The notes: a model not told the origin generated them from the sequence alone. Shown: positions 25,926 through 34,971, counted from the first letter of the stretch. The stretch is 64,000 nt of DNA from Streptomyces uncialis (GCF_036250755.1 NZ_CP109583.1:248001-312000); one strand, 5' to 3'. Translations and numbers: made by a program.

Positions 25926-26477
25926 TCATCCTTCCTTGTGCTTCAGGACCTGGGCGAGGCTCGGCGCCTCGCGGTCCCGCCGGGACATCGAGGTGACCGG
26001 CAGCGGCCAGGGGATGGCGAGCTCCGGGTCGTCGAAGGCGATGGTCACGTCCTCGGACGGGTCGTGCGGGCGGTCGATCCGGTACGAGACGTCGGCGGTA
26101 CCGGTCAGCGCCTGGAAGCCGTGCGCGCAGCCCGCCGGGATGTACAGGGTCGTCTGGGTCTCGTCGGTCAGCTCGAAGAAGGCCCGGTCGCGGTAGGTGG
26201 GCGAGTGGGGCCGCAGGTCCACGACGACGTCGAAGATCCTCCCGTACGAGCACCGCACCAGCTTGGCCTCGCCCGCTCCGGAGCGCAGATGCAGTCCGCG
26301 CAGGACTCCCCGGACCGAGCGGGACACGCTGTCCTGGACGAAGGCGTCCGGGTCGAGGCCCACCGAGCGGACCACGTCGGCGTCGAAGGTGCGGCAGAAG
26401 GAACCGCGTTCGTCGGTGTACGACGTCGACTCGAACAGGTACGCGCCGGTGATCGCCGGGACTTCGGTCGCTTTCAT
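25926..26477 (-). CDS. dTDP-4-dehydrorhamnose 3,5-epimerase family protein (RmlC-like)
   Basis: A 183-residue cupin of the RmlC/RfbC family, which epimerises C3 and/or C5 of NDP-4-keto-6-deoxysugars. The signature segments are DERGSFCRTF (22-31), the VSRSVRGVLRGLHLR segment (H63 as catalytic base) and YIPAGCAHGFQAL (112-124). The usual Tyr pair after that point is reduced to one (SYRIDRPHDP), so it may be a mono-epimerase or work on an unusual sugar. The ATG overlaps the stop of the pyruvyl-transferase gene by 4 bases (ATGA). No RmlA/B/D are in the cluster; the 4-keto sugar must come from genes elsewhere or from the local nucleotidyltransferase pathway. Confidence 0.85.
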   Translation of the reverse strand: MKATEVPAITGAYLFESTSYTDERGSFCRTFDADVVRSVGLDPDAFVQDSVSRSVRGVLRGLHLRSGAGEAKLVRCSYGRIFDVVVDLRPHSPTYRDRAFFELTDETQTTLYIPAGCAHGFQALTGTADVSYRIDRPHDPSEDVTIAFDDPELAIPWPLPVTSMSRRDREAPSLAQVLKHKEG

Positions 26478-27712
26478 GGGGTCTCCCGCAGTGCGTGGGC
26501 GTGGGTGTGGCCGGTGGCCGGGAAGAGGGCCGTGGTCAGGGCGGTGAACTGCCGCTCCAGTTGCCGGGCGGCGACCAGGTTCCGTTCGGTGAGGGTGCGC
26601 CGTATCCGCGCCGATTCCTTCTCCAGCGCCCGGAACTGTTCGAGGAGGCGGTCGGCGTCGACCTCGCGGGCCGGGTGGCGGTACGCGTCGAGCCCCATCC
26701 GGGCCATCAGCGCGTCGCTCTTCGCCGCGTAGCTGAGCGCGAGTGTCGGCGTTCCGGCCTTCAGCGCGCAGACGAGGTTGTGGTAGCGGGTCGCGACCAC
26801 GGTGTCGGCGGCCGCCGTCTCCTTCATCAGGTCGGCCAGTGAGGACGCGTCGGCGGCGGTGACCAGCGGCGAGTCCACCGCGTCGAGGATCGCGGCGACC
26901 ACGGACGCGTCGACGTCGTCGCCGGTGAGCAGCCGGACCGGGCGGCCGTCCTCGACCAGCGCGCGGACGAAGCGGATCGTCCCGTCGAGGTAGCGCCGGT
27001 GGATCTCCTCGGCCCGGGCACGGTCGTCGTTGCCGCCGTGGAAGTCCATGACGCCGACACAGACCGGGCCCGGCGGGCCGGGGGGCGCGTCGGCCGGTGG
27101 CACGGGCAGGGCGAACGCGAGGTCCGGGTAGACCTCGTCGCGTGTGGTGTCCACGCCCATCGCCCGCAGCGCGTCGCGGGACAGGTCGTCCCGGTACGAC
27201 CGGTACGTCGCCAGCCGTGCCGACCAGCGCACCAGGGCCCGGGTGGGGCGGCTGCGGATCGCGGCGGCGCCGACACCGACCAGCGCGACCCGGGTGCCGA
27301 GCAGCCGCCCGCTCGCGCAGAGCAGGAACAGCGAGTACGGGAAGCCCCAGGGCCGCAGCGGCAGGGTGGCCTCCAGGACGCCCATGCCCGGCACGATCAC
27401 CACATCGTGCCGGCGTACCCAGGCGGCGGTGCGGAAGACGTCGACGAGTTTGCCGAGGCCCTTCCCCGCGATCGCGCCCACGCGGGACGCGGTCCGGTAC
27501 TCGCCGCGGTACCAGTGCAGCCGGGTCGCCGGTATCCCGTACCGGGCCGTGACGGCCTCGGGTCCGCCGCACAGCGCGTCCACGGCGGCCTCCGGGTGCG
27601 CGGTCCGGAGGTATCCGAGCACGGCTTCCAGCGACCCGTCGTTGCCGAGGTTGCCGGAGCCGAGCAGGCCGAACACCCCGACGCGCACCGGGGCGTCCCG
27701 CGCGGACCTCAC
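26474..27712 (-). CDS. Polysaccharide pyruvyl transferase family protein
   Basis: A 412-residue protein of the CsaB/WcaK family (PF04230), which places pyruvate ketals on glycans using phosphoenolpyruvate. It opens with RVGVFGLLGSGNLGNDGSLE and later shows TVVATRYHNLVCALKAGTPTLALSY (about 318-342), the conserved RxHxxxxAxxxGxP pattern with Tyr between Arg and His. GTG at 27712 overlaps the GT2 stop (GTGA). The frame remains open upstream to 28408 but that is antisense-like shadow of GT2. Pyruvylation would add negative charge to the polymer. Confidence 0.83.
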   Translation of the reverse strand: MRSARDAPVRVGVFGLLGSGNLGNDGSLEAVLGYLRTAHPEAAVDALCGGPEAVTARYGIPATRLHWYRGEYRTASRVGAIAGKGLGKLVDVFRTAAWVRRHDVVIVPGMGVLEATLPLRPWGFPYSLFLLCASGRLLGTRVALVGVGAAAIRSRPTRALVRWSARLATYRSYRDDLSRDALRAMGVDTTRDEVYPDLAFALPVPPADAPPGPPGPVCVGVMDFHGGNDDRARAEEIHRRYLDGTIRFVRALVEDGRPVRLLTGDDVDASVVAAILDAVDSPLVTAADASSLADLMKETAAADTVVATRYHNLVCALKAGTPTLALSYAAKSDALMARMGLDAYRHPAREVDADRLLEQFRALEKESARIRRTLTERNLVAARQLERQFTALTTALFPATGHTHAHALRETP

Positions 27713-28656
27713 GCGCGCCCGCCTTCGCGGCCGGCGACGAGCGCGTCGACGGAGACGGTGAGCCGGTCCGGGTCGACCGGGGCACGGTCCTCGACGCGCT
27801 CCCCGGCGCCCGGCCGGGCCCGGCTGGTCATCCAGGAGGCGAGGTGGCGGTAGCACTCGCGCCGGTCGGCCGGGGACAGCGGCGCCCGCTTGACCGCCGC
27901 GACGAAGCCCCAGACGTACTCGGCGAGCAGCCGGGGTGTCGGGTGCAGCGGACCCGCCCGGCGGGGGTCCAGGTTGACGCACCGGGAGCGTTTGCCCGGG
28001 TTGGCCCGCTCGGCGCGGGTGGGATGGTCGCGGCGGAAGTACAGCAGCTCGGGCACCTGGTGGAACGGCCCGTGCAGGGTGATCTCGGCGACGAACGTGC
28101 GGTCGGCGTGGTGGTAGCTGTCGTGCGGCTTCACCCGGCGCAGCATGTCGGCCCGCATCACCCCGTAGAAGTCGTCGCCGCCGGGCTCGAAGAGCAGGCT
28201 GCGGAAGCGCTCCGGCGGGTGGGGCGAGTCGGTGGCGAGTCCGTACTCGTAGGGGACCTTCACCCGGCCGTCGCCGTCGATGACCGCCTGGCCGCTGTGC
28301 GCGAGGACGATGTCCGGCCGTTCGTCCAGCGCCTCCACGCAGCGCTTCAGCAGGTCCCGGGCGTAGAGGTCGTCGTGCGAGGCCCATTTGAACAGTTCGC
28401 CGCGGCACTGGGTGAACACATGGTTGTGGTTCGGCGCGGCGCCGATGTTGCGGGGCAGCCGGAGGTAGCGGATACGGGGGTCGAGGGCGGCGTACCGGCG
28501 GCAGATGTCCTCGGTCCCGTCGGTCGAGGCGTTGTCGGAGACGACCAGTTCGAAGTCCTCGTAGGTCTGCCCGAGCAGGGCGTCGAAGGACTCGGCGAGG
28601 TACTCCTCGCCGTTGTACACGGGCAGGCCGATGCTCAGCCGGGCAGGGGCGGTCAT
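27709..28656 (-). CDS. Glycosyltransferase family 2
   Basis: A 315-residue GT-A glycosyltransferase. The N-terminal nucleotide-sugar domain has LSIGLPVYNGEEYLAES (7-23), VVSDNASTDGT (about 39-49) and a DxD-like SHDDLYARD (about 94-102). The C-terminal part has a YYxR-like LLYFRRDHPTR motif and helices that may contact the membrane. Donor and acceptor are unknown. The ATG overlaps the flippase stop (ATGA) and the stop overlaps the pyruvyl-transferase start. It is one of only three glycosyltransferases in the cluster besides the initiating transferase. Confidence 0.86.
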   Translation of the reverse strand: MTAPARLSIGLPVYNGEEYLAESFDALLGQTYEDFELVVSDNASTDGTEDICRRYAALDPRIRYLRLPRNIGAAPNHNHVFTQCRGELFKWASHDDLYARDLLKRCVEALDERPDIVLAHSGQAVIDGDGRVKVPYEYGLATDSPHPPERFRSLLFEPGGDDFYGVMRADMLRRVKPHDSYHHADRTFVAEITLHGPFHQVPELLYFRRDHPTRAERANPGKRSRCVNLDPRRAGPLHPTPRLLAEYVWGFVAAVKRAPLSPADRRECYRHLASWMTSRARPGAGERVEDRAPVDPDRLTVSVDALVAGREGGRA

Positions 28657-29960
28657 GGGGTCCTCACTTCGCGGATGGGGTTCTGTTGGCGCTCGCGCAG
28701 GGCGGACCGCAGATGCAGCCACCAGACGGCCGAGCCGCTGACGGTCGCGGCGGCCACGCCCCAGGCGGAGCCGGCCGTGCCGGCCAGGGCGGCTCCGCCG
28801 AGCCCGCCGACGACGTAGCAGGCGGAGGCGAACAGCTGGCTGCGCAGGCTGCGCCGGGCGGCGCCGAGCGCGCGCAGCCCGGCCGCCGCGCCGACGCCGA
28901 GGCCGGCGCCCACGACACCGAGGGTGGCGGGCACGATGAGCGCGGAGGCGGGGTGCCAGACGCCGCCGAGCACGAGTTCACCGAGGCGGTCGGGCACCAG
29001 CAGCAGGGCGGCGCCCCAGAGCAGCGCGGCGGCGGCCTGTCCGGCGCTGAGCAGGAGGCAGAAGCGGCCGAGGCGGTGTGGGGCCCGCCGCAGTACCCGG
29101 GCCGCCTCCGGGACGGTGACCAGTGACAGTCCCATCAGCACGGCCAGGAACGGGCCGAGCAGGAGCTCGGCGCCCCGGATCACCCCGACCGCGCTGACGC
29201 CGACGATCGCGCCGAGCCCGTAGGCCCGCAGCTGGGCCGCGCCGCTGAGGCTGACGTTCTCGACCAGGTACCGGTAGCCGAGGTCGCGGTGCTCGCGCAG
29301 CCACTCGCGTGCTCCGGTCGGCCGGGGCCTGATGCGGGACTGGAGGAAGCCGTACCCGGCGGCCACCGCGGCGGCGGCGCCCCAGGCGAGCACGAACGCG
29401 GCCACGCTGCCCACGCGGGCCGCGACCAGCATGGCCGGGACGAGCGCGACGCCCCCCAGGAGGTCGTTGGCACAGGCCTTGCGCCCGGTGCCCGCGGCGA
29501 AGAACGAGTACCGCCAGGCGTCCTGGAGCAGCAGGCCGGGCAGTACGACGCCGAGGGCGGCGAACGCGTGTCCCAGCCCGCCGCCGAAGCCTAGCCCGGC
29601 CACCAGGCACACCGTGCCGAGGGCGGCGCCGACGCCGAGCGCGGTGCCGGACGACCGGGCCGTCGCCGCGCGCCAGGCGGTGTCCGGTACGCCGCTGAAG
29701 CGCACCACGAGCGGGTCGGTGGCCAGCCCTCGGGAGACGCTGAGCACCACGCCGTAGGTCACCCAGGCCAGGCTGAACACACCGAACGCGGCGAGCCCCA
29801 GGGAGCGTGCCACATAGATGCCCAGCGCGAAGTTGGTCATGCTGCAAACCGCCTGGTCGGCCAGTCCCCAGGACAGCCGGCCGGCCAGGGCCCGGCCGCC
29901 GCCGGGCCGGGCCGCCGCGGCGCCCTTCGCCTTCTCCCCCTCGGTGGTCATCGGTTTCAT
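28653..29960 (-). CDS. Wzx-like lipid-linked oligosaccharide flippase
   Basis: A 435-residue polytopic protein (about 12-14 hydrophobic segments) of the MOP/polysaccharide-synthase (Wzx, PF01943/PF13440) superfamily. It starts with a soluble, Ala/Lys-rich 25-residue leader and then LSWGLADQAVCSMTNFALGI, the usual first-helix motif of Wzx and teichoic-acid flippases (usually Q-A-x-S-S-x-x-N). It should move the undecaprenyl-linked repeat unit to the outer face. The ATG overlaps the DUF4910 stop; the stop overlaps GT2. High Ala/Gly content makes helix counts approximate. Confidence 0.83.
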   Translation of the reverse strand: MKPMTTEGEKAKGAAAARPGGGRALAGRLSWGLADQAVCSMTNFALGIYVARSLGLAAFGVFSLAWVTYGVVLSVSRGLATDPLVVRFSGVPDTAWRAATARSSGTALGVGAALGTVCLVAGLGFGGGLGHAFAALGVVLPGLLLQDAWRYSFFAAGTGRKACANDLLGGVALVPAMLVAARVGSVAAFVLAWGAAAAVAAGYGFLQSRIRPRPTGAREWLREHRDLGYRYLVENVSLSGAAQLRAYGLGAIVGVSAVGVIRGAELLLGPFLAVLMGLSLVTVPEAARVLRRAPHRLGRFCLLLSAGQAAAALLWGAALLLVPDRLGELVLGGVWHPASALIVPATLGVVGAGLGVGAAAGLRALGAARRSLRSQLFASACYVVGGLGGAALAGTAGSAWGVAAATVSGSAVWWLHLRSALRERQQNPIREVRTP

Positions 29961-31231
29961 GCCTTGATCAGCCCGGCGCCCTCCAGGGCGTCGGCCGCGC
30001 CGGCGACGGTGTCGAACGGCAGCCCGGACCGCTCGGCGATGTCCAGCAGGCTGTGCTCGCCGTCGGAGAGGTTGAGCACCCACAGCATGGCCATCTGGGC
30101 CTGTTTCGCGTCACTGCGTCCGCCGAGCGCGTCGTACAACCCGCGTCGGCCCAGCTGTGGTTCGCCGTAGGGGCTGAGGTTGCGGTACCGCCGGTCGCGG
30201 TCCAGCACGCCGAACGCCTCACGGCAGACGGCGAGGGTGTCCGCCATCGCCTCCGGGGAGACGAAGTCCGGGTTGTCCGCCGAGGTGTGGTACTCGGGGT
30301 ATCCGGCGTACGGGGTGCGGCTGAGCGAGCCCACGCCGAGATCGAACCCGGGCGAGCAGAACTGCCGCTCGTCGTAGCCGTAGGGAGTGAACTCGGTGAT
30401 GTGGTGGGGGCGTTCGGAGGAGCGCAGCACATGCCGCATCACCCGGTCGATCTCCGCGTCGCCGCGTCTGCTCTGCTTGTACGTCAGCCGTCCCGGGTCA
30501 CCGGCGCAGGCGAGCACCAGTCCGTGCTTGACCCGGTCCACCCGCTCCCGGTTGCGGGCCAGCCAGGTGATCGCCCCGATGGTGCCGGGCGCGAACAGGA
30601 AGCGGTAGGTGTACCAGGGCTTCGTCTCCGCCAGCGCCCGGGCCAGGAACGTCGCCACCGCGATGCCCGCCAGGTTGTCGTTGGCCAGCGACGGGTGGCA
30701 GACATGGCAGGAGACGATCACCTCGTCGGGGACCTGCCCGGGGACGACGTGTTCGGCGTAGGTGAGATGGCCGTCCGCGAGGGTGGAGTCGACGCGTACC
30801 TCGTAGTCGCCGTCCGGCAGCGCGTCCAGGGTCTCCTGGGCCAGGCAGAATCCCCAGTCCGGCTTGTAGTAGCTGGTGCGGTAGGGCACCCAGGTGGGGT
30901 GGTCGGGCAGGGTGTGCAGGTGTCCGCGCAGCTCGGACAGCGGCATGGTCGCCGACACGGGCACGCTGTAGCCGAGCACGTGCAGGCTGGACGCGGCGAA
31001 GTCGACGACGCGGTTGCCGGCGGTGTCGGCGATGTACGCGTCGCGGATGTTCCACTCCTGCGGCACCGTCCAGTCGAGCACCCGCGTCCCCGTCGGCACC
31101 TCGTGCGTTTGGAGCGGAAGGTACTCGCCGACGATCTCCAGGGTGTCGCGCACCCCGTCGCCGGTGATGCTCCGGCACAGCGGGTACAGCCGCTCCACCA
31201 GTGCGTGCATCTGCTCGCCGGTCGTCGTCAT
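29957..31231 (-). CDS. DUF4910 peptidase-like protein with C-terminal winged helix
   Basis: A 424-residue protein of the DUF4910/M28-like aminopeptidase group. The core has SCHVCHPSLANDNLAGIAV (about 195-213), matching the M28 zinc-binding H-x-D region (CHxCHPS and an ANDN Asp), FLFAPGTIGAITWLARN and GYDERQFCSPGFDLGVGS (about 290-307), with H/D ligands TSADNPDFV further on. The last 70 residues resemble a winged-helix module (LLDIAERSGLPFDTVAGAA). Such genes are found in O-antigen loci next to epimerase, PIG-L and nucleotidyltransferase genes, so it may remove or transfer an amide-linked group on the glycan precursor. That role is inference. Both ends overlap neighbours by 4 bases. Confidence 0.75.
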   Translation of the reverse strand: MTTTGEQMHALVERLYPLCRSITGDGVRDTLEIVGEYLPLQTHEVPTGTRVLDWTVPQEWNIRDAYIADTAGNRVVDFAASSLHVLGYSVPVSATMPLSELRGHLHTLPDHPTWVPYRTSYYKPDWGFCLAQETLDALPDGDYEVRVDSTLADGHLTYAEHVVPGQVPDEVIVSCHVCHPSLANDNLAGIAVATFLARALAETKPWYTYRFLFAPGTIGAITWLARNRERVDRVKHGLVLACAGDPGRLTYKQSRRGDAEIDRVMRHVLRSSERPHHITEFTPYGYDERQFCSPGFDLGVGSLSRTPYAGYPEYHTSADNPDFVSPEAMADTLAVCREAFGVLDRDRRYRNLSPYGEPQLGRRGLYDALGGRSDAKQAQMAMLWVLNLSDGEHSLLDIAERSGLPFDTVAGAADALEGAGLIKA

Positions 31232-32253
31232 CGGCGCCACCGCAGGGTGTCGTCGACGGTTCCGGCGTCGGACGCCGCGCGCAGCACGGCGAGCCGGGTG
31301 AAGCGACGCTCGAAGTCCTCGCGGGTCAGGGCGTGTTCCCGGTAGGCGTCGGCGAGTTCGAGGGCGCCCCGCTTGACCGTCCATTCGCAGTCGAAGCCGG
31401 GGATCGCGGCGCGGAACCGGGCGAAGTCCACCCGGTACGACCGCGGATCGGCGCCGGTCTCGCCGGTGATCACCACCCGTGAGCCGGAGACCGCCTCGGC
31501 GACCTGTGCGGCGATCTCCGCGACGGTGACGTTGTTGATCTCGCTGCCGATGTTGAACGCCCGGTCGTGCACCGCCTCCCGGGGCGCGGTGAGCGCGGCG
31601 GCGAAGGCCCGTGCGATGTCGGCGGCGTGCACGAGCGGGCGCCAGGGGGTGCCGTCGGAGAGCACGAGCACCTCGCCGGACAGCAGGGCGTGGCCCACCA
31701 GGTTGTTCAGCACGATGTCGGCGCGCAGCCGGGGTGAGTAGCCGAAGGCGGTGGCGTTGCGCATGTACACCGGGCTGAAGTCGCCGTCGGCCAGCGCGTG
31801 CAGGTCGTCCTCCACCCGCACCTTGGACTCCGCGTACGGGGTCACGGGGCGCAGCGGGGCGTCCTCGGCCACCAGGTCGCCGCCGCCGGCGGCGCCGTAG
31901 ACGGAGCAGGTCGAGGCGTACAGGAAGCGCCGTACTCCGGCGTCGCGGGCCAGTTCGGCCAGTCGCACGGACGCGTGGTGGTTGATGTCGTAGGTGAGGT
32001 CGGGAGCGAGTGCTCCCAGCGGGTCGTTGGACAGCGCGGCCAGATGGATCACGGCGTCCACCCCGGCCAGGTGTTCGGCCGTGATGTCACGGAGGTCCAC
32101 CCGGTGTCCCGGCGGGTCGGCGGGCGGCGGGCCCAGCACGCAGTCGGCGAAGAGGCCGGAGTCCAGTCCGACGACCTCGTGTCCGGCGGAGCCGAGTACC
32201 GGGGCCATCACGGTGCCCAGGTAGCCCTGGTGTCCCGTCAGAAGTACGCGCAA
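31228..32253 (-). CDS. NAD-dependent sugar epimerase/dehydratase (extended SDR)
   Basis: A 341-residue extended SDR. The NAD-binding GxxGxxG appears as LLTGHQGYLG (4-13), with VDLRDIT, VIHLAALS, then the catalytic STCSVYG Ser/Thr and YAESK (Tyr-x3-Lys, near 143-147). It acts on an NDP-sugar as epimerase, dehydratase or reductase. The start is TTG at 32253, 3 bases past the PIG-L stop, with a GGGGGA site; no ATG or GTG is available nearby. It lies inside a tight block of nucleotidyltransferase, PIG-L and DUF4910 genes, suggesting a shared branched or acylated sugar pathway. Confidence 0.86.
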   Translation of the reverse strand: MRVLLTGHQGYLGTVMAPVLGSAGHEVVGLDSGLFADCVLGPPPADPPGHRVDLRDITAEHLAGVDAVIHLAALSNDPLGALAPDLTYDINHHASVRLAELARDAGVRRFLYASTCSVYGAAGGGDLVAEDAPLRPVTPYAESKVRVEDDLHALADGDFSPVYMRNATAFGYSPRLRADIVLNNLVGHALLSGEVLVLSDGTPWRPLVHAADIARAFAAALTAPREAVHDRAFNIGSEINNVTVAEIAAQVAEAVSGSRVVITGETGADPRSYRVDFARFRAAIPGFDCEWTVKRGALELADAYREHALTREDFERRFTRLAVLRAASDAGTVDDTLRWRR

Positions 32254-32256
32254 GGT

Positions 32257-32904
32257 TCATTCCCCCAGGTCGAGAGTGAGTTTGGTGGCGGCGAAGGCCT
32301 CGGCGTAGCGCGTGTGGCATTCGATTCCGCGGATGCGTGCGAGGCCCAGGAAGGCCTCCCGGTCGTACCAGGGCCGGTGCCGCTGCGAGGGGTAGTGCTC
32401 CTGGAGCAGCCGCACCTTGCGTTCGGCGGTGTCGGGTGACAGCGGCTGGTACGCCGTCGGGCGGCCGAGGTCGCCGTCCCATTTGACGATCTCGTAGCCG
32501 AGTACGAGGTGGTCGCGGAACGCGGTGGTCATGAGCTTCGCCAGGACGCGGTGGTCCTGGTGCGCGTCCTCGGTGCGCGGGGCCAGTACGAGGTCCGGTT
32601 CGGTGCGCTCGCGCAGTTCCTCGACGGCGGTCTTGGCCTCGTCCCAGTGGGTCGGCAGCCGGCCGTCCGGCAGCTTGAGCACGGTCAGCCGCAGATCGGC
32701 GCCGGGGCAGAAGGCGGCGAGCGCGGCGCGCTCCTCCCGTTCCCGCTCGCCGCCACCGCCGGAGAGCACCAGCGCGTCGACGCGGAGGTCCGGACGCGCG
32801 AGGCACATCGTCAGCAGGGTGCCGCCCGCGCCGATGGCGATGTCGTCGCAGTGCGCGCCCACCGCGACCACGCGGTCCAGGCGTCCCGCCCCGAGCCGTA
32901 TCAC
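32257..32904 (-). CDS. PIG-L family N-deacetylase
   Basis: A 215-residue zinc deacetylase of the GlcNAc-PI/LmbE (PIG-L) family. The metal motif reads AHCDDIAIGAGG (about 14-25), a variant of the usual AHPDD with Cys for Pro, and the second metal motif HQDHRVL is near 108-114. It would remove an acyl group from an amino sugar or its lipid- or nucleotide-linked form in the cytosol. GTG at 32904 overlaps the nucleotidyltransferase stop (GTGA). The longer frame to 33567 is a shadow of that upstream gene. Confidence 0.85.
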   Translation of the reverse strand: MIRLGAGRLDRVVAVGAHCDDIAIGAGGTLLTMCLARPDLRVDALVLSGGGGEREREERAALAAFCPGADLRLTVLKLPDGRLPTHWDEAKTAVEELRERTEPDLVLAPRTEDAHQDHRVLAKLMTTAFRDHLVLGYEIVKWDGDLGRPTAYQPLSPDTAERKVRLLQEHYPSQRHRPWYDREAFLGLARIRGIECHTRYAEAFAATKLTLDLGE

Positions 32905-33722
32905 GCGGTCACCGTTCCGCCGCCGCTGTGCTGGTAGGTCCCCGCGCCGTCCCGTTCCCATACGGCCCACGGGCGGTCGCCCCGGGTGTACGCGGTGTCG
33001 AGCGCGGCCCGCTCCTTCACCGTGTCGGTCGGCTTCCAGAAGCCGCGGTGCTGGTACGCCACCAGCCGCCCGCGCTTGGCCAGTTCGGCGCATCCGTCGG
33101 CGACCAGGTCCCCGTTCTCCGGGATGTGGTCGAAGACCTCCTGACGGAGCACGAAGTAGCCGCCGTTCTCCCACAGCGGCAGTTCGCTGACCGCGGTGAT
33201 GCCTCCTACGAGGCCGTTGTCGCCCAGTTCCACGCAGTGGAACGAGGACTGCGGCGGCACGACCGTCATCGACGCGCCGGCGTCGCGCCGGGCGAACCGG
33301 TCGATCATCTCGGGCAGCGGGGCGTCGGTGAGCACATCGGCGTAGTTGGCGAGGAACATCTCGTCGCCGTCCAGATGGTGCCGCACCCGGCGCAGCCGCT
33401 CCCCGATCGGTGACTCGATGCCGGTCTGCACGAAGGTGATCGTCCAGGAGGCGATGTCGGTGGACAGCAGTTCGGTGCGCCCGCCCCGCAGGACGAAGTC
33501 GTTGGACGTCGTCTCCTCGTAGTTGAGGAAGTAGTCCTTGATGTGGTGGGCGCCGTAGCCGAGGCACAGGATGAACTCCGTGTGCCCGAAGTGCGCGTAG
33601 TAGCGCATGACGTGCCAGATCAGCGGGCGTGGGCCGACCATCGCCATCGGTTTGGGTATGTCGTCCGCGGCTCCGTCGCGCATGCGCATCCCGTAGCCGC
33701 CGCAGAACAGTACGACCTTCAT
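32901..33722 (-). CDS. Sugar-1-phosphate nucleotidyltransferase (RfbF-like)
   Basis: A 273-residue nucleotidyltransferase similar to glucose-1-phosphate cytidylyltransferase. Signature elements are MKVVLFCGGYGMRMRDG (1-17, GGxGxR), PKPMAMVGPRPLIWHVMRYY, FILCLGYG, and MFLANYADVLTD with the metal Asp. RfbF relatives feed the CDP-3,6-dideoxyhexose or branched-sugar pathways. The adjacent C-methyltransferase fits such a pathway. Start ATG 33722 lies 13 bases from the preceding methyltransferase stop. Whether CTP or another nucleotide is used cannot be read from the sequence. Confidence 0.85.
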   Translation of the reverse strand: MKVVLFCGGYGMRMRDGAADDIPKPMAMVGPRPLIWHVMRYYAHFGHTEFILCLGYGAHHIKDYFLNYEETTSNDFVLRGGRTELLSTDIASWTITFVQTGIESPIGERLRRVRHHLDGDEMFLANYADVLTDAPLPEMIDRFARRDAGASMTVVPPQSSFHCVELGDNGLVGGITAVSELPLWENGGYFVLRQEVFDHIPENGDLVADGCAELAKRGRLVAYQHRGFWKPTDTVKERAALDTAYTRGDRPWAVWERDGAGTYQHSGGGTVTA

Positions 33723-33735
33723 GCTGTGACCTCTT

Positions 33736-34971
33736 TCATGACGCGGCGTCGACAATGCTCAGTTCCGGAACGGGGAAGACCAGCCGGCCGCCCCAGGTGT
33801 GCACGAAGGACAGCTGCTCGACCAGTTCGTCCCGCAAGTTCCAGGGGAGGACGAGCACGTAGTCCGGCCGGTCGGCGGCTATCCGCTCGGGCGGCAGGAT
33901 CGGGATACGGGCGCCCGGGGTGAACCTGCCGTGCTTGTACGGGTTGCGGTCGACCGTGTACGGGAGCAGGTCGGGCCGGACACCGCAGTGGTTGAGCAGG
34001 GTGTTGCCCTTGCCCGGGGCGCCGTAGCCGACGACCGTCTCGCCGCGCTCGGCCGCCTCGATGAGGAACCGCAGGAGGTCCCGGCGCACCTTGGCCACCC
34101 GGGCGGAGAACTCGGTGTACCCGGACAGCTCCTGGAGTCCGGCGGCCTTCTCCTGGGCCAGTACGTCGGACACCGCCCGGCTGGGCTCGCCGGCCGCCTC
34201 GGAGGGCCTGGCCCACAGCCGGATGGAGCCGCCGTGGGTGGGCAGCAGTTCGACGTCCACGAGCGTGAGTCCGCCGCTGGCCAGCGCCCGGATCGCGGAC
34301 GCGACCGTGTAGTACTGGAAGTGCTCGTGGTAGATCGTGTCGTACTGGTTCCGCTCGATCAGGGTCAGCAGATGGTGCACCTCGATGGAGACCCAGCCGT
34401 CGTCGGCGACCAGGGCGCGCAGCCCCTTCGTGAATCCGACCACGTCGGGGATGTGCGCGTAGACGTTGTTGGCCACGACCAGGTCCGCCGGGCCGTGTTC
34501 GGCGCGGACGGCGGCGGCGGTGTCCGGGGAGAGGAACTCCGTGACCGTGGGCACCCCCGCCTCGCGCGCCGCGGCGCCCACGTTCACCGACGGTTCGATG
34601 CCGAGGCAGCGGACACCGCGGTCCACCATGTGCTTCAGCAGATAGCCGTCGTTGCTCGCGACCTCGACCACGAAGGCGTCGGCGCCGAGGCCCAGCCGCT
34701 CGACGGTGCCGGCGACGTAGGTGCGCGCGTGCTCCACCCAGGACGTCGAGTAGGAGGAGAAGTACGCGTACTGCGTGAACGTCTCCTCCGGGGTGATCAG
34801 CGGAGGGATCTGCGCGAGCCAGCAGTCGGTGCAGACCCGCAGGTGCAGCGGGTACGCCGGTTCCGGCAGGTCCAGTTGGTCCGCGGCGAGGAAACTCTCG
34901 CACGGCGGGGTCGCTCCCAGGTCGACGACGCTTTCCAGCGCCGCCGAGCCGCAGAGTCGGCATCGTGTCAT
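33736..34971 (-). CDS. NDP-sugar C-methyltransferase
   Basis: A 411-residue methyltransferase with the three-part TylC3/NovU-type structure. An N-terminal zinc domain has C4, C7, C47 and C50. A SAM-binding core has VVEVASNDGYLLKHM and an EHFQYYT segment carrying the catalytic His/Tyr environment. A C-terminal domain carries VVGYGAPGKGNTLLN and VDRNPYKHGRFTPG. Family members methylate C3 or C5 of NDP-4-keto-6-deoxysugars, making branched sugars. The ATG overlaps the stop of the upstream glycosyltransferase (ATGA). It implies a branched-chain deoxysugar in the polymer. Confidence 0.88.
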   Translation of the reverse strand: MTRCRLCGSAALESVVDLGATPPCESFLAADQLDLPEPAYPLHLRVCTDCWLAQIPPLITPEETFTQYAYFSSYSTSWVEHARTYVAGTVERLGLGADAFVVEVASNDGYLLKHMVDRGVRCLGIEPSVNVGAAAREAGVPTVTEFLSPDTAAAVRAEHGPADLVVANNVYAHIPDVVGFTKGLRALVADDGWVSIEVHHLLTLIERNQYDTIYHEHFQYYTVASAIRALASGGLTLVDVELLPTHGGSIRLWARPSEAAGEPSRAVSDVLAQEKAAGLQELSGYTEFSARVAKVRRDLLRFLIEAAERGETVVGYGAPGKGNTLLNHCGVRPDLLPYTVDRNPYKHGRFTPGARIPILPPERIAADRPDYVLVLPWNLRDELVEQLSFVHTWGGRLVFPVPELSIVDAAS

